A DNA stretch of 64,000 nt from Nitrospiraceae bacterium (GTDB lineage: Bacteria; Nitrospirota; Thermodesulfovibrionia; UBA6902). This document shows positions 50,659-59,252 of this stretch, in pieces. The DNA lies in assembly GCA_003599505.1 (NCBI GenBank), contig QZKO01000018.1, forward strand, positions 1-64,000, written 5' to 3'. Below the pieces are notes generated by a model. That model saw only the letters and a program-made list of their open reading frames with translations, did not search any database and had not been told where the DNA came from. Position 1 is the stretch's first letter; every line of letters begins with the position of its first letter. Both the position numbers and the translations under genes were made by a program.

Positions 50659-51113
50659 TATGTCTCCTTTGAAAGCAGGACCCCTGTTGTCCGGGGCATA
50701 TGATGGGTTGTAAACGAGCTGAAAAAACTTGTTGATGTTTTTACATGCCTCAGGGAACGGTCCAGCAGGATGCTGTTGAACCTGTTCATCTCTTCTATAC
50801 TCTGAAGGAGGGAGATCATCTGTAACCGCAACGCGGAAAACGTATCGTCGCCTGTATGTCTTGCCAGCTCTTCAAGGTTACCGGCTTTCATGTCCCCGCT
50901 GTCTTCCGCGAACTTTTTCATTAACCTGACGCGCTCTTCTTCGAGGAGTCTGAGACGCATAACGACTGTATCTTTCTCTTTTGAGATTTCTTCAATCTTG
51001 TCCGCGTTGATGTCCACAAGACAGGCCCTCTCCTTTTTCAGAAGGTCAAGAAGCGTCTTGTAGGCGTTGATCTGCTCTTCCAGTATGTTCTTAATCGCCT
51101 TGCCGGATGTCAT
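50658..51113 (-). CDS. flgN: FlgN-type flagellar export chaperone
   Basis: A 151-residue, mostly helical protein (EEQINAYKTLLDLLKKERACL...). By position just before flgK and by its helical pattern it is the FlgN chaperone that delivers FlgK and FlgL to the export gate. Sequence conservation in FlgN is weak, so context carries the call. Confidence 0.8.
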   Translation of the reverse strand: MTSGKAIKNILEEQINAYKTLLDLLKKERACLVDINADKIEEISKEKDTVVMRLRLLEEERVRLMKKFAEDSGDMKAGNLEELARHTGDDTFSALRLQMISLLQSIEEMNRFNSILLDRSLRHVKTSTSFFSSFTTHHMPRTTGVLLSKET

Positions 51114-51182
51114 ATCTCTTCTTATTATGTTCTCGGTTATTTTTCTTTTTCCTTGAGAAGGCCTTTACGGTCCGGTTTAACG

Positions 51183-51476
51183 TCAGATCTCTTCCAGTAT
51201 TTTTTGCGCTATTTTTCTCGGGTCGATATTATAGTTGCCGGCGTCTATGGCTTTCTTAAGCTCGTCAACCTTGTCGGTCCTTATGTCCGGAAGCTCATCT
51301 ATTTCCGCTTTAAGCTCGCTTATTTCCTTTGCCTTCTCTGACAGACTGATCTTGTCTTTTTCAGCTTCAGACTTTTGGGCTTCTCCCTTCTTGTCTGCCT
51401 TCTTGCTGTCAGTTACCTCCTGGACCTTGTTGTACAAATCCTTTTTGTCAACCGGGTTATTTCCATCAATTTTCAT
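51183..51476 (-). CDS. flgM: anti-sigma-28 factor FlgM
   Basis: A 97-residue charged protein with the FlgM C-terminal pattern KISLSEKAKEISELKAEIDELPDIRTDKVDELKKAI and ending in IAQKILEEI. It holds back FliA until hook completion lets it be exported. A sigma-28 promoter stands upstream, so it is under the feedback it controls. Confidence 0.92.
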   Translation of the reverse strand: MKIDGNNPVDKKDLYNKVQEVTDSKKADKKGEAQKSEAEKDKISLSEKAKEISELKAEIDELPDIRTDKVDELKKAIDAGNYNIDPRKIAQKILEEI

Positions 51477-51546
51477 TTTTTACCACCCCTTTGTGTTAAA
51501 CATTTTTCCATTCCACTGTTTTGTTTTTTTACACCTCCTGTTTCTC

Positions 51547-51573
51547 TTATCGGCACTTCCTTAATTTTCTTTA
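51547..51573 (-). promoter_or_regulatory. sigma-28 (FliA) promoter of the flgM-flgN-flgK-flgL-csrA-fliW unit
   Basis: On the reverse strand TAAAGAAA (51573-51566), an 11-base spacer and GCCGATAA (51554-51547) match the FliA consensus TAAAGTTT-N11-GCCGATAA with a perfect -10. The leader to flgM would be about 65 bases. Confidence 0.85.
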
Positions 51574-51628
51574 ATTTAATTTCCATCAACCTTCTGCACC
51601 CTATTTCCTCTGCCCTATTCCCTGCTCC

Positions 51629-51967
51629 CTACTTTGTATTATCCTCCATATCGGGTCTTCTTTCAAGCCAGCCTTCTATTGCCTTTTGAAGTCCTAACCC
51701 CCTGCCGGCAAGCGCCTTCGATACTTCCATATCAAAAAGACTCATGTATGTTTCATTGCCTGCGCCTTTCACGTCCGGAGCAATGCTCTCTGAAGTCTTT
51801 CTCATAACTTTTATTAACTCATGCACAAAAAGCGCCTCCATCTCTTTTGCTACTTTACTGATTTCGGATTTCCTGTTTACAGCATCTGTTCTGAGCTCTT
51901 TATCCTGTGTCCTCTGCGCTCTATCCAGTAAACCGGCCTTAAGTAACTCTGTATTTATCATATCCAT
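51629..51967 (-). CDS. flgJ: rod-binding protein FlgJ, N-terminal domain only
   Basis: A 112-residue protein with the rod-binding pattern KVAKEMEALFVHELIKVMRKT and a C-terminal helix. The muramidase half found in enterobacterial FlgJ is absent, as is common outside that group. Its stop is close to a CCCTACTCCC-type repeat. Confidence 0.88.
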   Translation of the reverse strand: MDMINTELLKAGLLDRAQRTQDKELRTDAVNRKSEISKVAKEMEALFVHELIKVMRKTSESIAPDVKGAGNETYMSLFDMEVSKALAGRGLGLQKAIEGWLERRPDMEDNTK

Positions 51968-52004
51968 AATTAACTCTACTACCCCCTATTCCCTACACCC
52001 TTCT

Positions 52005-53180
52005 TCATATTATTTCCAGCTCCGCCTTTAATGCGCCCGCCGCTTTCAGCGCCTGGAGGATGGATATAAGGTCACGGGGCGTAACTCCCAGGGCGTTCAG
52101 GGCCTTTATTACTTCGCCCAGGGTCACTCCGGATATCTGTACCAGCGACCCCTTCTGCTCTTTCACTGAAATTTCCGTGCGCGGCAATGTAACCGTCTCG
52201 GCCCCTTTAGGAGCGAACGGAAGAGGTTGTGAAACCTCGGGAGTTTCCCTGATTTCAATAGACAGCGAACCGTGAGCGATAGCTACCGGCGATATTGTCA
52301 CATTTTCGCCGACAACTACAGTTCCGGTCCTCTCGTTAATAACTATCTTAGCGGTCATATCAACCCTGACGTCAAGGGACTCAATTTTTGTGATTAATCC
52401 GACGAGACTGTCCTGATATTCATCAGGTATCGACAGCCTGACCGATGAAGAGTCCGCAGGGACCGCGTAACTGCCATGCAATGCGTCATTGATTTGCCCG
52501 GCTATCATATGCGCTGTCGTGAAATCAGCCCTGTGCAGGAACAGCCGGACACTGCCGCCGTTTCCGAGCACGAACGGAGGTTCTCTCTCTATGGTCGCGC
52601 CTTCCGGGATCTTGCCCGCGGCGAGGTGATTTTTCTGTGCCTTCGAACCTTCTCCTTCCGCGGCAAAACCGCCTATTGAGAGAGGCCCCTGGGCCAGGGC
52701 GTAGACTTTGCCGTCCGGGCCTTTGAGGGGCGTAAGAAGCAGTGTGCCTCCCTGAATGCTTTTTGCGTCGCCGATCGTTGAAACGAGCGTATCAACCCTG
52801 GTGCCCGGTTTTGCGAACGGCGGAAGCGTGGCGGTGACGATGACCGCGGCAATATTCTTTGATTTCAGGTCCTCCAGACTGATTGTAAGGCCCGTCCTTT
52901 TCAACATGTTGATAATGCCCTGCACTGCCGCCTGTCCTTTATCTCCGGTGCCGTCAAGGCCGACCACTACGCCGTTGCCTATAAGCTGATTGTCCCTCAC
53001 CCCTTCAAAATGCGCTATGTCTTTTATACGCTCGGCGTATGCGGCAGGGGCAAGGGGCAAGGGGCAAGAGGCAAAAAAGAAGATAATTATGAATAACGCA
53101 AATATTCCGCTTCGTGTTACTTCCGAATTCTTATTCCTGACCCCTGGTTTCTGTTTTATAACTCTTAACTCATAACTCAT
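52005..53180 (-). CDS. flgI: flagellar P-ring protein FlgI
   Basis: A 391-residue periplasmic ring protein. The mature part has RIKDIAHFEGVRDNQLIGNGVVVGLDGTGDK and ends VTPRDLISILQALKAAGALKAELEII. I take the ATG at 53180 (AAAGGCGG upstream); a longer frame to 53219 overlaps flgH. The first codons (MSYELRV) and the end of the signal peptide (SCPLPLAPAAYA) are written in repeat DNA (atgagttatgagtt; ggggcaaggggcaa). Confidence 0.93.
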   Translation of the reverse strand: MSYELRVIKQKPGVRNKNSEVTRSGIFALFIIIFFFASCPLPLAPAAYAERIKDIAHFEGVRDNQLIGNGVVVGLDGTGDKGQAAVQGIINMLKRTGLTISLEDLKSKNIAAVIVTATLPPFAKPGTRVDTLVSTIGDAKSIQGGTLLLTPLKGPDGKVYALAQGPLSIGGFAAEGEGSKAQKNHLAAGKIPEGATIEREPPFVLGNGGSVRLFLHRADFTTAHMIAGQINDALHGSYAVPADSSSVRLSIPDEYQDSLVGLITKIESLDVRVDMTAKIVINERTGTVVVGENVTISPVAIAHGSLSIEIRETPEVSQPLPFAPKGAETVTLPRTEISVKEQKGSLVQISGVTLGEVIKALNALGVTPRDLISILQALKAAGALKAELEII

Positions 53181-53196
53181 AACTCTTAACCGCCTT

Positions 53197-53943
53197 TCAG
53201 AACGGCCAAACCCTATCAAGTACCCGTACCAGCCAGCCCGGGCTTTGCTTGTCCTGGATTACCCCGTCTCCAACATAATAAATCCTGGCGTCCGCTATTT
53301 TATTGCTCAACACGGTATTGCTTGTGTCAATGTCGTCGATCCTTGTCATCCCGGAAAACACCAGTATCTGTTTTTCGTTGTTAATAGTCATTTCCTTCCT
53401 TGCTTCCAGCACGAGGTTTCCGTTAGGCATCACCTCCACAACCTTCGCGGTTATTGTGGCCGCGAGTTTCCCCTCTCTGTTTGTGTCTCCCTTGCCTGTA
53501 AACTCCGATATTCCCGTACCGGCGACTTTTGGCTCGAATATATTTGCGCCTTTATAAAGATCTTTCAGCAGGAACGCATTGTGCAGGTTGAAATCCGTAT
53601 TCATCCCGAATATCTCCGTCGCGTCAAAATCCGCCGATGAATCACGGCTTGTATCCGTATCAGCCTTGCCCGAGCCGGACAAATTCTCCACGATCCGTAT
53701 CGTAACAAGATCGTTGAGCCTTCGCGCCTTTGTGTCTTCGAATATGTTAGCCGAATCATTCCAGAGGGAGTTGGCGGACGGCGTTATTTTTTCCTTTTCA
53801 TGATAAACGTATTTCGGGGGCTCCGGCGGCAATTTTGAGGACGGAGTAGCGCAGGAAAACAGCGGTAAGCAGTAAGCGGTAAGCAGTAAGCAAAAAACTA
53901 AGAGTTTAGATTTGTTATAGTTCCACTCTAACCGTATTTTCAT
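53197..53943 (-). CDS. flgH: flagellar L-ring lipoprotein FlgH
   Basis: A 248-residue outer-membrane lipoprotein. Signal peptide LLVFCLLLTAYCLPLFSC with the lipobox Cys near residue 31, then SLWNDSANIFEDTKARRLNDLVTIRIVE and VMPNGNLVLEARKEM, IDDIDTSNTVLSNKIADARI. The hydrophobic core of the signal peptide is encoded by a direct repeat (gcagtaagcggtaagcagtaagc on the plus strand, 53866-53891). It overlaps flgA by 29 bases. Confidence 0.94.
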   Translation of the reverse strand: MKIRLEWNYNKSKLLVFCLLLTAYCLPLFSCATPSSKLPPEPPKYVYHEKEKITPSANSLWNDSANIFEDTKARRLNDLVTIRIVENLSGSGKADTDTSRDSSADFDATEIFGMNTDFNLHNAFLLKDLYKGANIFEPKVAGTGISEFTGKGDTNREGKLAATITAKVVEVMPNGNLVLEARKEMTINNEKQILVFSGMTRIDDIDTSNTVLSNKIADARIYYVGDGVIQDKQSPGWLVRVLDRVWPF

Positions 53944-54673
53944 CGATTAAAACTCCTCTCACCTCTTTTTTTGAGGACAGGTTCATTGCCTTTATCTGCG
54001 TTCCGACATATCCCTTCTCTTTCGTCTCACCGGCTGCGGCAATGCTGAACCCCTCCGCGCCTATTAAAAGGACCACCTTTCTCCCTTTTCTGACAAGTTG
54101 TTCTTTTTCCACCATTTCTTCAGCAATTACCATGTCAGCCATAACAGACCGCTTTAAATTTTTTCCGATAACGGCCCCCGGATCTTTGACGGCGCCCTTC
54201 GGGATTTTATTTATATCCATCTCCGACACGTACAGGTCTTCATCCTGTAAAACATATCCCTTATTAAACGGCCTCCTGCTTTTAACAACAAAGTCAAAAG
54301 CCCTGACGTCCGCCCTAACGGTTGTTTTTCGGCTGTTATCATAACTGAAAGAAAAAACCCCTTTGCCGAGCGGGCCCCGTTCAACTGTTATCAGATCCGG
54401 CAGCCGGGCCGGGACATCTCCTGTAACGTGCACATTGCTCACTTCTATCTTTTCCCACGGATAATTTTCCGCCAGGAATGCCTGCAGCGCTTCCGCCGGA
54501 TTCCATGTCTCGTCCGCAAGATCTGAAGTTTGGAAGCCTGAGGCGCATACCGGCAGAAGACAAAAGGCCGCGAAAAGAAGACAGCGGAGAAATATTCTTG
54601 CAGCCGACTCCCGATTTGCGTTTTCCTTATTCTGTATTTTTTTTCTCCTCATCTTTTTCTCCAGGCCTTTCAT
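53915..54673 (-). CDS. flgA: flagellar P-ring assembly chaperone FlgA
   Basis: A 252-residue periplasmic protein: signal peptide (RCLLFAAFCLLPVCASG) and a SAF-type C-terminal domain with RRPFNKGYVLQDEDL, PGAVIGKNLKRSVMADMVI and GVLIDENTVRVEL. Needed for P-ring formation from FlgI. Confidence 0.9.
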   Translation of the reverse strand: MKGLEKKMRRKKIQNKENANRESAARIFLRCLLFAAFCLLPVCASGFQTSDLADETWNPAEALQAFLAENYPWEKIEVSNVHVTGDVPARLPDLITVERGPLGKGVFSFSYDNSRKTTVRADVRAFDFVVKSRRPFNKGYVLQDEDLYVSEMDINKIPKGAVKDPGAVIGKNLKRSVMADMVIAEEMVEKEQLVRKGRKVVLLIGAEGFSIAAAGETKEKGYVGTQIKAMNLSSKKEVRGVLIDENTVRVEL

Positions 54674-54704
54674 TTCCTACACCCTACACCCTGCTCCCTA
54701 CACC

Positions 54705-55493
54705 CTATCTTCTGATATTGTTTGCCATTTGCAGCATTTCATCCGAGGCCTGCACCACCTTTGCGTTCAGCTCATACGCCCTTTGACTTACTATCATGTT
54801 CACCATCTCTTCCACTATATTCACATTGCTCATTTCAAGAAACCCCTGGTTTACAGTCCCCAGTCCGTCAGACGCGGGGTTCCCGGTAGTCGCTTCACCT
54901 GAGGAGCCCGTCGGAAGGAACAGGTTTTTGCCTATCGCGTTCAGGCCGCCCGGATTAATAAACTGGGCCAATTCTATTTGTCCTACCTGTACAGGCGTAG
55001 AGCTGCCGGCCTGTAACACCGACACCGCGCCGTCGGATGTAATGGTAATCTGCAAGGTATTTGAAGGGATTGTGACGGCGGGCTCCAGAGGATATCCGTC
55101 AGAGTTGACCACGCGCCCTTCACTGTCAATCTTGAAAGAGCCTGAACGTGTGTATGAAACCTCCCCGTCAGGCTTCGTTATCTGGAAAAAGCCGTTTCCT
55201 TCAATTACCAGATCAAGACTGTTGCCGGTGGAAACAAAGTCTCCCTGCTGGAACATCTTCTGGACCGCGGCGGGTTTGACGCCGAGACCGACCTGGATGC
55301 CGGAAGGAAGCGTGGCCCCTTCAGCCGAAGACGCGCCGGCCGACTTCAGTCCCTGATATAACAGCTCCTGAAAATCCGCCCTGCTTTTTTTGAACCCCGT
55401 GGTATTAACGTTTGCGAGGTTATTGGAGATGACGTCGATACCGAGTCTCTGCGCCTCCATTCCCGTTGCCGCTATAAATAATGACCTTTGCAT
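54705..55493 (-). CDS. flgG: flagellar distal rod protein FlgG
   Basis: A 262-residue rod protein. It opens MQRSLFIAATGMEAQRLGIDVISNNLANVNTTGFKKS (split here: start about 1-18, SNNLANVNTTG motif about 25-36) and ends EEMVNMIVSQRAYELNAKVVQASDEML, both diagnostic. Length is normal. Confidence 0.96.
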   Translation of the reverse strand: MQRSLFIAATGMEAQRLGIDVISNNLANVNTTGFKKSRADFQELLYQGLKSAGASSAEGATLPSGIQVGLGVKPAAVQKMFQQGDFVSTGNSLDLVIEGNGFFQITKPDGEVSYTRSGSFKIDSEGRVVNSDGYPLEPAVTIPSNTLQITITSDGAVSVLQAGSSTPVQVGQIELAQFINPGGLNAIGKNLFLPTGSSGEATTGNPASDGLGTVNQGFLEMSNVNIVEEMVNMIVSQRAYELNAKVVQASDEMLQMANNIRR

Positions 55494-55517
55494 ATCTTAT
55501 CCCTCCATTTTAACCCC

Positions 55518-55546
55518 GTAAGGGCGGGTTTAAAACCCGCCCCTAC
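55518..55546. repeat. GTAAGGGCGGG...CCCGCCCCTAC palindromic repeat
   Basis: It lies between flgF and flgG. The core GGGCGGGTTT/AAACCCGCCC matches 23016-23044 and the right arm matches 12426-12453. Confidence 0.8.
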
Positions 55547-55558
55547 TCTAAACTTTTA

Positions 55559-56266
55559 TTATTTCCCCAGCTCATTTGCTACTTTCGACGACGCTTCGTC
55601 AAAAGTCTGTATCATCTTCTGATAGGCCTCAAACTCTCTCAGGGACGTAAGCATCTGCACGATCTCCCTCATCGATTCAACGTTTGAAGCCTCCAGATAT
55701 CCCTGGCTTACCGTGGATTTTATCTCTATGCCCTGCTCATCGGCAGCGAATGCTCCGCCGCTGAGTTTCTGTAATTTTTCTTTCTCCGCGAAATCGACAA
55801 TCCTGAGCGCGCCTGCGGATATGTCGTCGATAAAGACCTCACCGGCGGCATTCACGTCGATCTTTCTGCCCTGCGCTGAAATGGGCCCGCCGCTGCCCAG
55901 GAGTTTTATATTGTCCTGTGTGGTCAGGTAGCCCTCGCCGTCGATTTTGAAATTACCGTTTCTTGTATACCTGCCGCCTTCAAGCGCAAAAAAACCTTCG
56001 CCGTTTATCGCGAGGTCCAGAGGATTGCCTGTCCTCATTAGAGTGCCGCTCGAAAAGTCGGTCACTACGCGCGAGGTTTCAGTCATGGTCCTCCCGTCCT
56101 CAACAAGAGGAGGCTTGTTGTCGACAGGGATCAGATAATCCTTAAACGCAATACGCTCCTTTTTGTAGCCCGGGGTTGCCGCGTTCGCGACATTCTGGGC
56201 AAAGATATCCAGATGCCTCTGCTTGATGACAGCTCCGGAAAGCGCTATGTATATTCCTTTATACAT
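55559..56266 (-). CDS. flgF: flagellar proximal rod protein FlgF
   Basis: A 235-residue rod protein: MYKGIYIALSGAVIKQRHL, NVANAATPGYKKERIAF and C-terminal ASNVESMREIVQMLTSLREFEAYQKM. It is first in the flgF-G-A-H-I-J run. A sigma-54-like element lies immediately upstream. Confidence 0.93.
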   Translation of the reverse strand: MYKGIYIALSGAVIKQRHLDIFAQNVANAATPGYKKERIAFKDYLIPVDNKPPLVEDGRTMTETSRVVTDFSSGTLMRTGNPLDLAINGEGFFALEGGRYTRNGNFKIDGEGYLTTQDNIKLLGSGGPISAQGRKIDVNAAGEVFIDDISAGALRIVDFAEKEKLQKLSGGAFAADEQGIEIKSTVSQGYLEASNVESMREIVQMLTSLREFEAYQKMIQTFDEASSKVANELGK

Positions 56267-56280
56267 TCCTTATTAAGTTA

Positions 56281-56298
56281 TCGCAAACCTGATGCCAG
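56281..56298 (-). promoter_or_regulatory. sigma-54-like -24/-12 element before flgF
   Basis: Reverse strand CTGGCATCAGGTTTGCGA: GG and GC separated by exactly 10 bases, matching TGGCAc-N5-TTGCa with two mismatches. The start site would fall only about 5-8 bases before the flgF ATG, leaving little leader. The NtrC-type gene at 45981-47375 would be the expected activator. The rest of 56299-56464 shows no gene. Confidence 0.45.
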
Positions 56299-56464
56299 AG
56301 ATTTATTTTTTCCCGTTAATTTTATTGTTGTGAAATCAGTCACTTATATTTTGCCTTTAAAATCCCTGTGTCAATTTCCTGTTTGTCACAGGGAAGATAT
56401 TTCCTTGTATTGAAAATCTTTCCCTGCCCCTACTCCCTGCATCCCGCAACATGCCCCTTTATCT

Positions 56465-56632
56465 TTATATCCTGATATCCACTCTGCCTTCTTTTTTTTC
56501 AGGCTCATCCTTGTCCTTTTTTTGTTCCCTGTCCCTGTCCTTCTTCGGATTTCTCCGGGGGGCCTGTCCGGCTTCCCTTTCCTGTTTTACAGGGAGTATC
56601 ACGTCTATGTTTTTTAATCCGTCAATCGCCAT
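56465..56632 (-). CDS. small charged protein downstream of fliA
   Basis: A 55-residue frame beginning MAIDGLKNIDVILPVKQE, followed by a Lys/Asp/Glu-rich middle and ending EGRVDIRI. It starts 9 bases after the fliA stop on the same strand. A hydrophobic strand at each end with a charged centre gives it a protein-like look. No family is recognised and no strong ribosome site is seen; translation may be coupled to fliA. Confidence 0.55.
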   Translation of the reverse strand: MAIDGLKNIDVILPVKQEREAGQAPRRNPKKDRDREQKKDKDEPEKKEGRVDIRI

Positions 56633-56641
56633 TGCAGCATT

Positions 56642-57373
56642 TCATTTCGCCCATTTGAGCTTTGACTTCAGTTTTACAAGCGCCTGACTGTGAATCTGAC
56701 AAACCCTTGACTCCGTAATACTCAGCACCTTCCCTATTTCCTGCATCGTAAGCTCTTCATAGTAATACAATGATAAAACCAGTTTTTCCTTTTCAGGCAG
56801 ACGGTCTATCAGCTCCGCCAGATTCTCCTGCAAATCTTTTTCCTCAAGGGTTTCAAGGGGCGTTTTCGAAGAAGTATCGGCAATACATTCCGAGAAGTTC
56901 AGGTCGCTGTCATTATATTTATTGGTCTTGAAATCCTCGATCCGTACCGGCGATGAAGCGACAGCGTACTGCAATATCCTGTAATATTCATCGAGGGGCA
57001 TCTTCAACTGCTTCGCCACCTCGGTATCGTCAGGCGCCCTGCCGTGCTGTTTTTCAAGTCTTTCCCGGGCGCCGTTAATTACGTCTATCTTCTTTCTCAT
57101 GGACCTCGGGATCCAGGCCGTGGCCCTCAGCTCATCGATCATCGCCCCCTTTATGCGCAATTCAGCGTATGTCTTCAGCTTGACCTTGCCGGGCTCAAAC
57201 CTTTTAAGCGCGTCCATCAGGCCCATAAGGCCGACGCTTATAAGATCATCGATGGTCACATGGGGAGGGAGTTTCCACGAAAGCCTGTACGCCGTATACT
57301 TTATGTACGGCAAAAACTCCTTGATGATTTGTTCTTTTGTTTCTTCTTTTATCTCTGTCCTGTATTTCAGCAT
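56642..57373 (-). CDS. fliA: flagellar sigma factor FliA (sigma-28)
   Basis: A 243-residue sigma-70-family factor. Region 2 is VTIDDLISVGLMGLMDALKRF and FKTYAELRIKGAMIDELRA-like (here LKTYAELRIKGAMIDEL), region 3 QLKMPLDEYYRIL, and region 4 LPEKEKLVLSLYYYEELTMQEIGKVLSITESRV. It drives late flagellar promoters such as that at 51547-51573. It overlaps flhG by 7 bases. Confidence 0.96.
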   Translation of the reverse strand: MLKYRTEIKEETKEQIIKEFLPYIKYTAYRLSWKLPPHVTIDDLISVGLMGLMDALKRFEPGKVKLKTYAELRIKGAMIDELRATAWIPRSMRKKIDVINGARERLEKQHGRAPDDTEVAKQLKMPLDEYYRILQYAVASSPVRIEDFKTNKYNDSDLNFSECIADTSSKTPLETLEEKDLQENLAELIDRLPEKEKLVLSLYYYEELTMQEIGKVLSITESRVCQIHSQALVKLKSKLKWAK

Positions 57374-58188
57374 TTTGCCTTCAACAGACCTCCAAGAAAA
57401 AACTGGAGCGTCCCCTTTACATGGTTATTGTTTTCAACGGATATTTTTTCGGCTATCTGCATAATGCTCCTGGCCGCTTCGCTCTCCGGGTAAACCTCCA
57501 GCAGCGCTTTCTGCTGCCGCACCGCCTTTTGCAGGAGGGGGTCATAGGGAACATGTCCCAGATAGTCAAGAGATATGTTGAGGAATTTCTCCGCCGCGAC
57601 CGAGAGCCTTCTGAACACTTCTCTCGCCTCTTTTTCGCCTTTCACGTTGTTGACCAGTATCTTGAATTTCTTCTCCTGGTATTTTGTGAAGAGCACTTTC
57701 ATAAGGGCGTATGCGTCGGTCATTGCCGTCGGTTCGGCTGATGTTACGATTATGATTTCCTGCGCGGCCATGCAGAAGAAGGCGACGTTGGAGGATATCC
57801 CGGAAGATGTGTCTATAAGGAGATAGTCCACCGGGTCTTCATATCCCTCAAATTCTTCAATAAGCCTCAGTCTCTGGAATTCATCAAGCTCCGTGAGCTC
57901 CTGGATGCCGGAGCTCGCGGGCAGGACTTTTATCCCGGAGGGACCTTCCACGATAAGGTCCTTCAGCTTCTTTTCCCCCTTGAACAGATGCCTGATGTTG
58001 TACTTTGTCGCCAGGTTCAGCACGACGTCTATATTGCTGAGGCCGAGGTCCGCGTCAAAGACCATCACTTTCTTGTTAAGCCTGCTGAACCCTATCGCAA
58101 GGTTTGCCGTGATATTTGTTTTTCCGACACCGCCTTTGCCGCTCGCTACCGCTATCGTTCTTACTGTCTTTCCTTCCGTGATGTCCAT
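57367..58188 (-). CDS. flhG: MinD/ParA-like flagellar number regulator FlhG (FleN)
   Basis: A 273-residue P-loop ATPase with a deviant Walker A ASGKGGVGKTNITANLAIG, FDADLGLSNIDVVLNL and DYLLIDTSSGIS. It limits flagellar number by acting on FlhF and on transcription. It starts on the last base of flhF. Confidence 0.94.
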   Translation of the reverse strand: MDITEGKTVRTIAVASGKGGVGKTNITANLAIGFSRLNKKVMVFDADLGLSNIDVVLNLATKYNIRHLFKGEKKLKDLIVEGPSGIKVLPASSGIQELTELDEFQRLRLIEEFEGYEDPVDYLLIDTSSGISSNVAFFCMAAQEIIIVTSAEPTAMTDAYALMKVLFTKYQEKKFKILVNNVKGEKEAREVFRRLSVAAEKFLNISLDYLGHVPYDPLLQKAVRQQKALLEVYPESEAARSIMQIAEKISVENNNHVKGTLQFFLGGLLKAKC

Positions 58189-59252
58189 TATGCGCTCCCT
58201 GTTCTCAGAATAAGATTGGTCAGTTTTCTGTTCTCGATAAATTCAATATTGCCCGGGACCCTCTGTCCCGTAGTTATATACGCGACCGGTTTCCTGTAGG
58301 TGCGGCACAGGTTATATATGGAACCCAGTTTCACTGCTTCGTCCGTCTTTGTAAAGGCTATATAATCTATAGGAAGACCGCCGTAGTGCTTATAGGTATC
58401 AATGAGGAAGTCACAATCGCTCGAGGCGCTGAGCAGAAGCTGGGTCTCCAGCGGCAGGCCCATTTTATAAATATCCTTGAGACTCTTTATATATTCATCA
58501 TCCTTCGGGTTCTGCCCCGTGGTGTCTATAAGCAGGATGTCCCTGTCGTTGAATTTCCTGATGCTTTTTTTCAGGTCCTGCGCGTTTGAAACAATCTCCA
58601 GCGGGACCCCCAGCATTTTCGCGTAAATCCTTATCTGCTCCACCGCCCCTATCTTGAATGTGTCTACCCCGATGACGGCCGTTCTTCTTCCTTCCTTGAC
58701 AGCCTTTGAAGCGAGCTTCGCGATTGTAGTAGTTTTCCCCGCGCCTGTGGGGCCTATGAGCATAACGGCCCTCATGTTGTATCTGCCCGACATGTTCCAG
58801 ACGCCGGAATAAGGGGTGTCGTAAAGCCTCGAACGGCTTATGTCCTCGGATATCAGCGTTTCCAGGTCTTCTATGCCCCCGGCCCTTTCCACAAGATTTA
58901 ACGCGTATTCGTCGCGGATCGACCGTTCCCGGAGAAAATAAAACATTTTCTTCCTGTCCGCGGGCAAGGTCAGCTCGCACCCGCTGTTCCGCATGGCTTC
59001 GACGCATTCTCTCAGAGTTCTGATTTCATTTTTCAGCTCGGCGATATCGCCCGTTGAAGCCGTGGAGGCCGGCAACACGCTCTTGCCGTCATAGTGTTCA
59101 ATGTCAAAGTCGACGGCGGCCGTAATCTCCACATACGGCTTCGAGCCTTTCCTGTCTTGCGAAGAGATGATGACCGCGTCCTCCCCCAGCTCTCTCTTGA
59201 CGCTCGCCAGGGCTTCGCTGAAAGTCCTTGCCTGATATTTTTTAATTTTCAT
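58188..59252 (-). CDS. flhF: SRP-type GTPase FlhF
   Basis: A 354-residue GTPase that places the flagellum. B domain at the N-terminus (KYQARTFSEALASVKRELGEDAVIIS), then NG domain with G1 LIGPTGAGKTTTIAKLA, G3 LLIDTTGQNPKD (DTTG instead of the common DTAG) and G4 TKTDEA. It overlaps flhA by 11 bases and flhG by one. Confidence 0.94.
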   Translation of the reverse strand: MKIKKYQARTFSEALASVKRELGEDAVIISSQDRKGSKPYVEITAAVDFDIEHYDGKSVLPASTASTGDIAELKNEIRTLRECVEAMRNSGCELTLPADRKKMFYFLRERSIRDEYALNLVERAGGIEDLETLISEDISRSRLYDTPYSGVWNMSGRYNMRAVMLIGPTGAGKTTTIAKLASKAVKEGRRTAVIGVDTFKIGAVEQIRIYAKMLGVPLEIVSNAQDLKKSIRKFNDRDILLIDTTGQNPKDDEYIKSLKDIYKMGLPLETQLLLSASSDCDFLIDTYKHYGGLPIDYIAFTKTDEAVKLGSIYNLCRTYRKPVAYITTGQRVPGNIEFIENRKLTNLILRTGSA

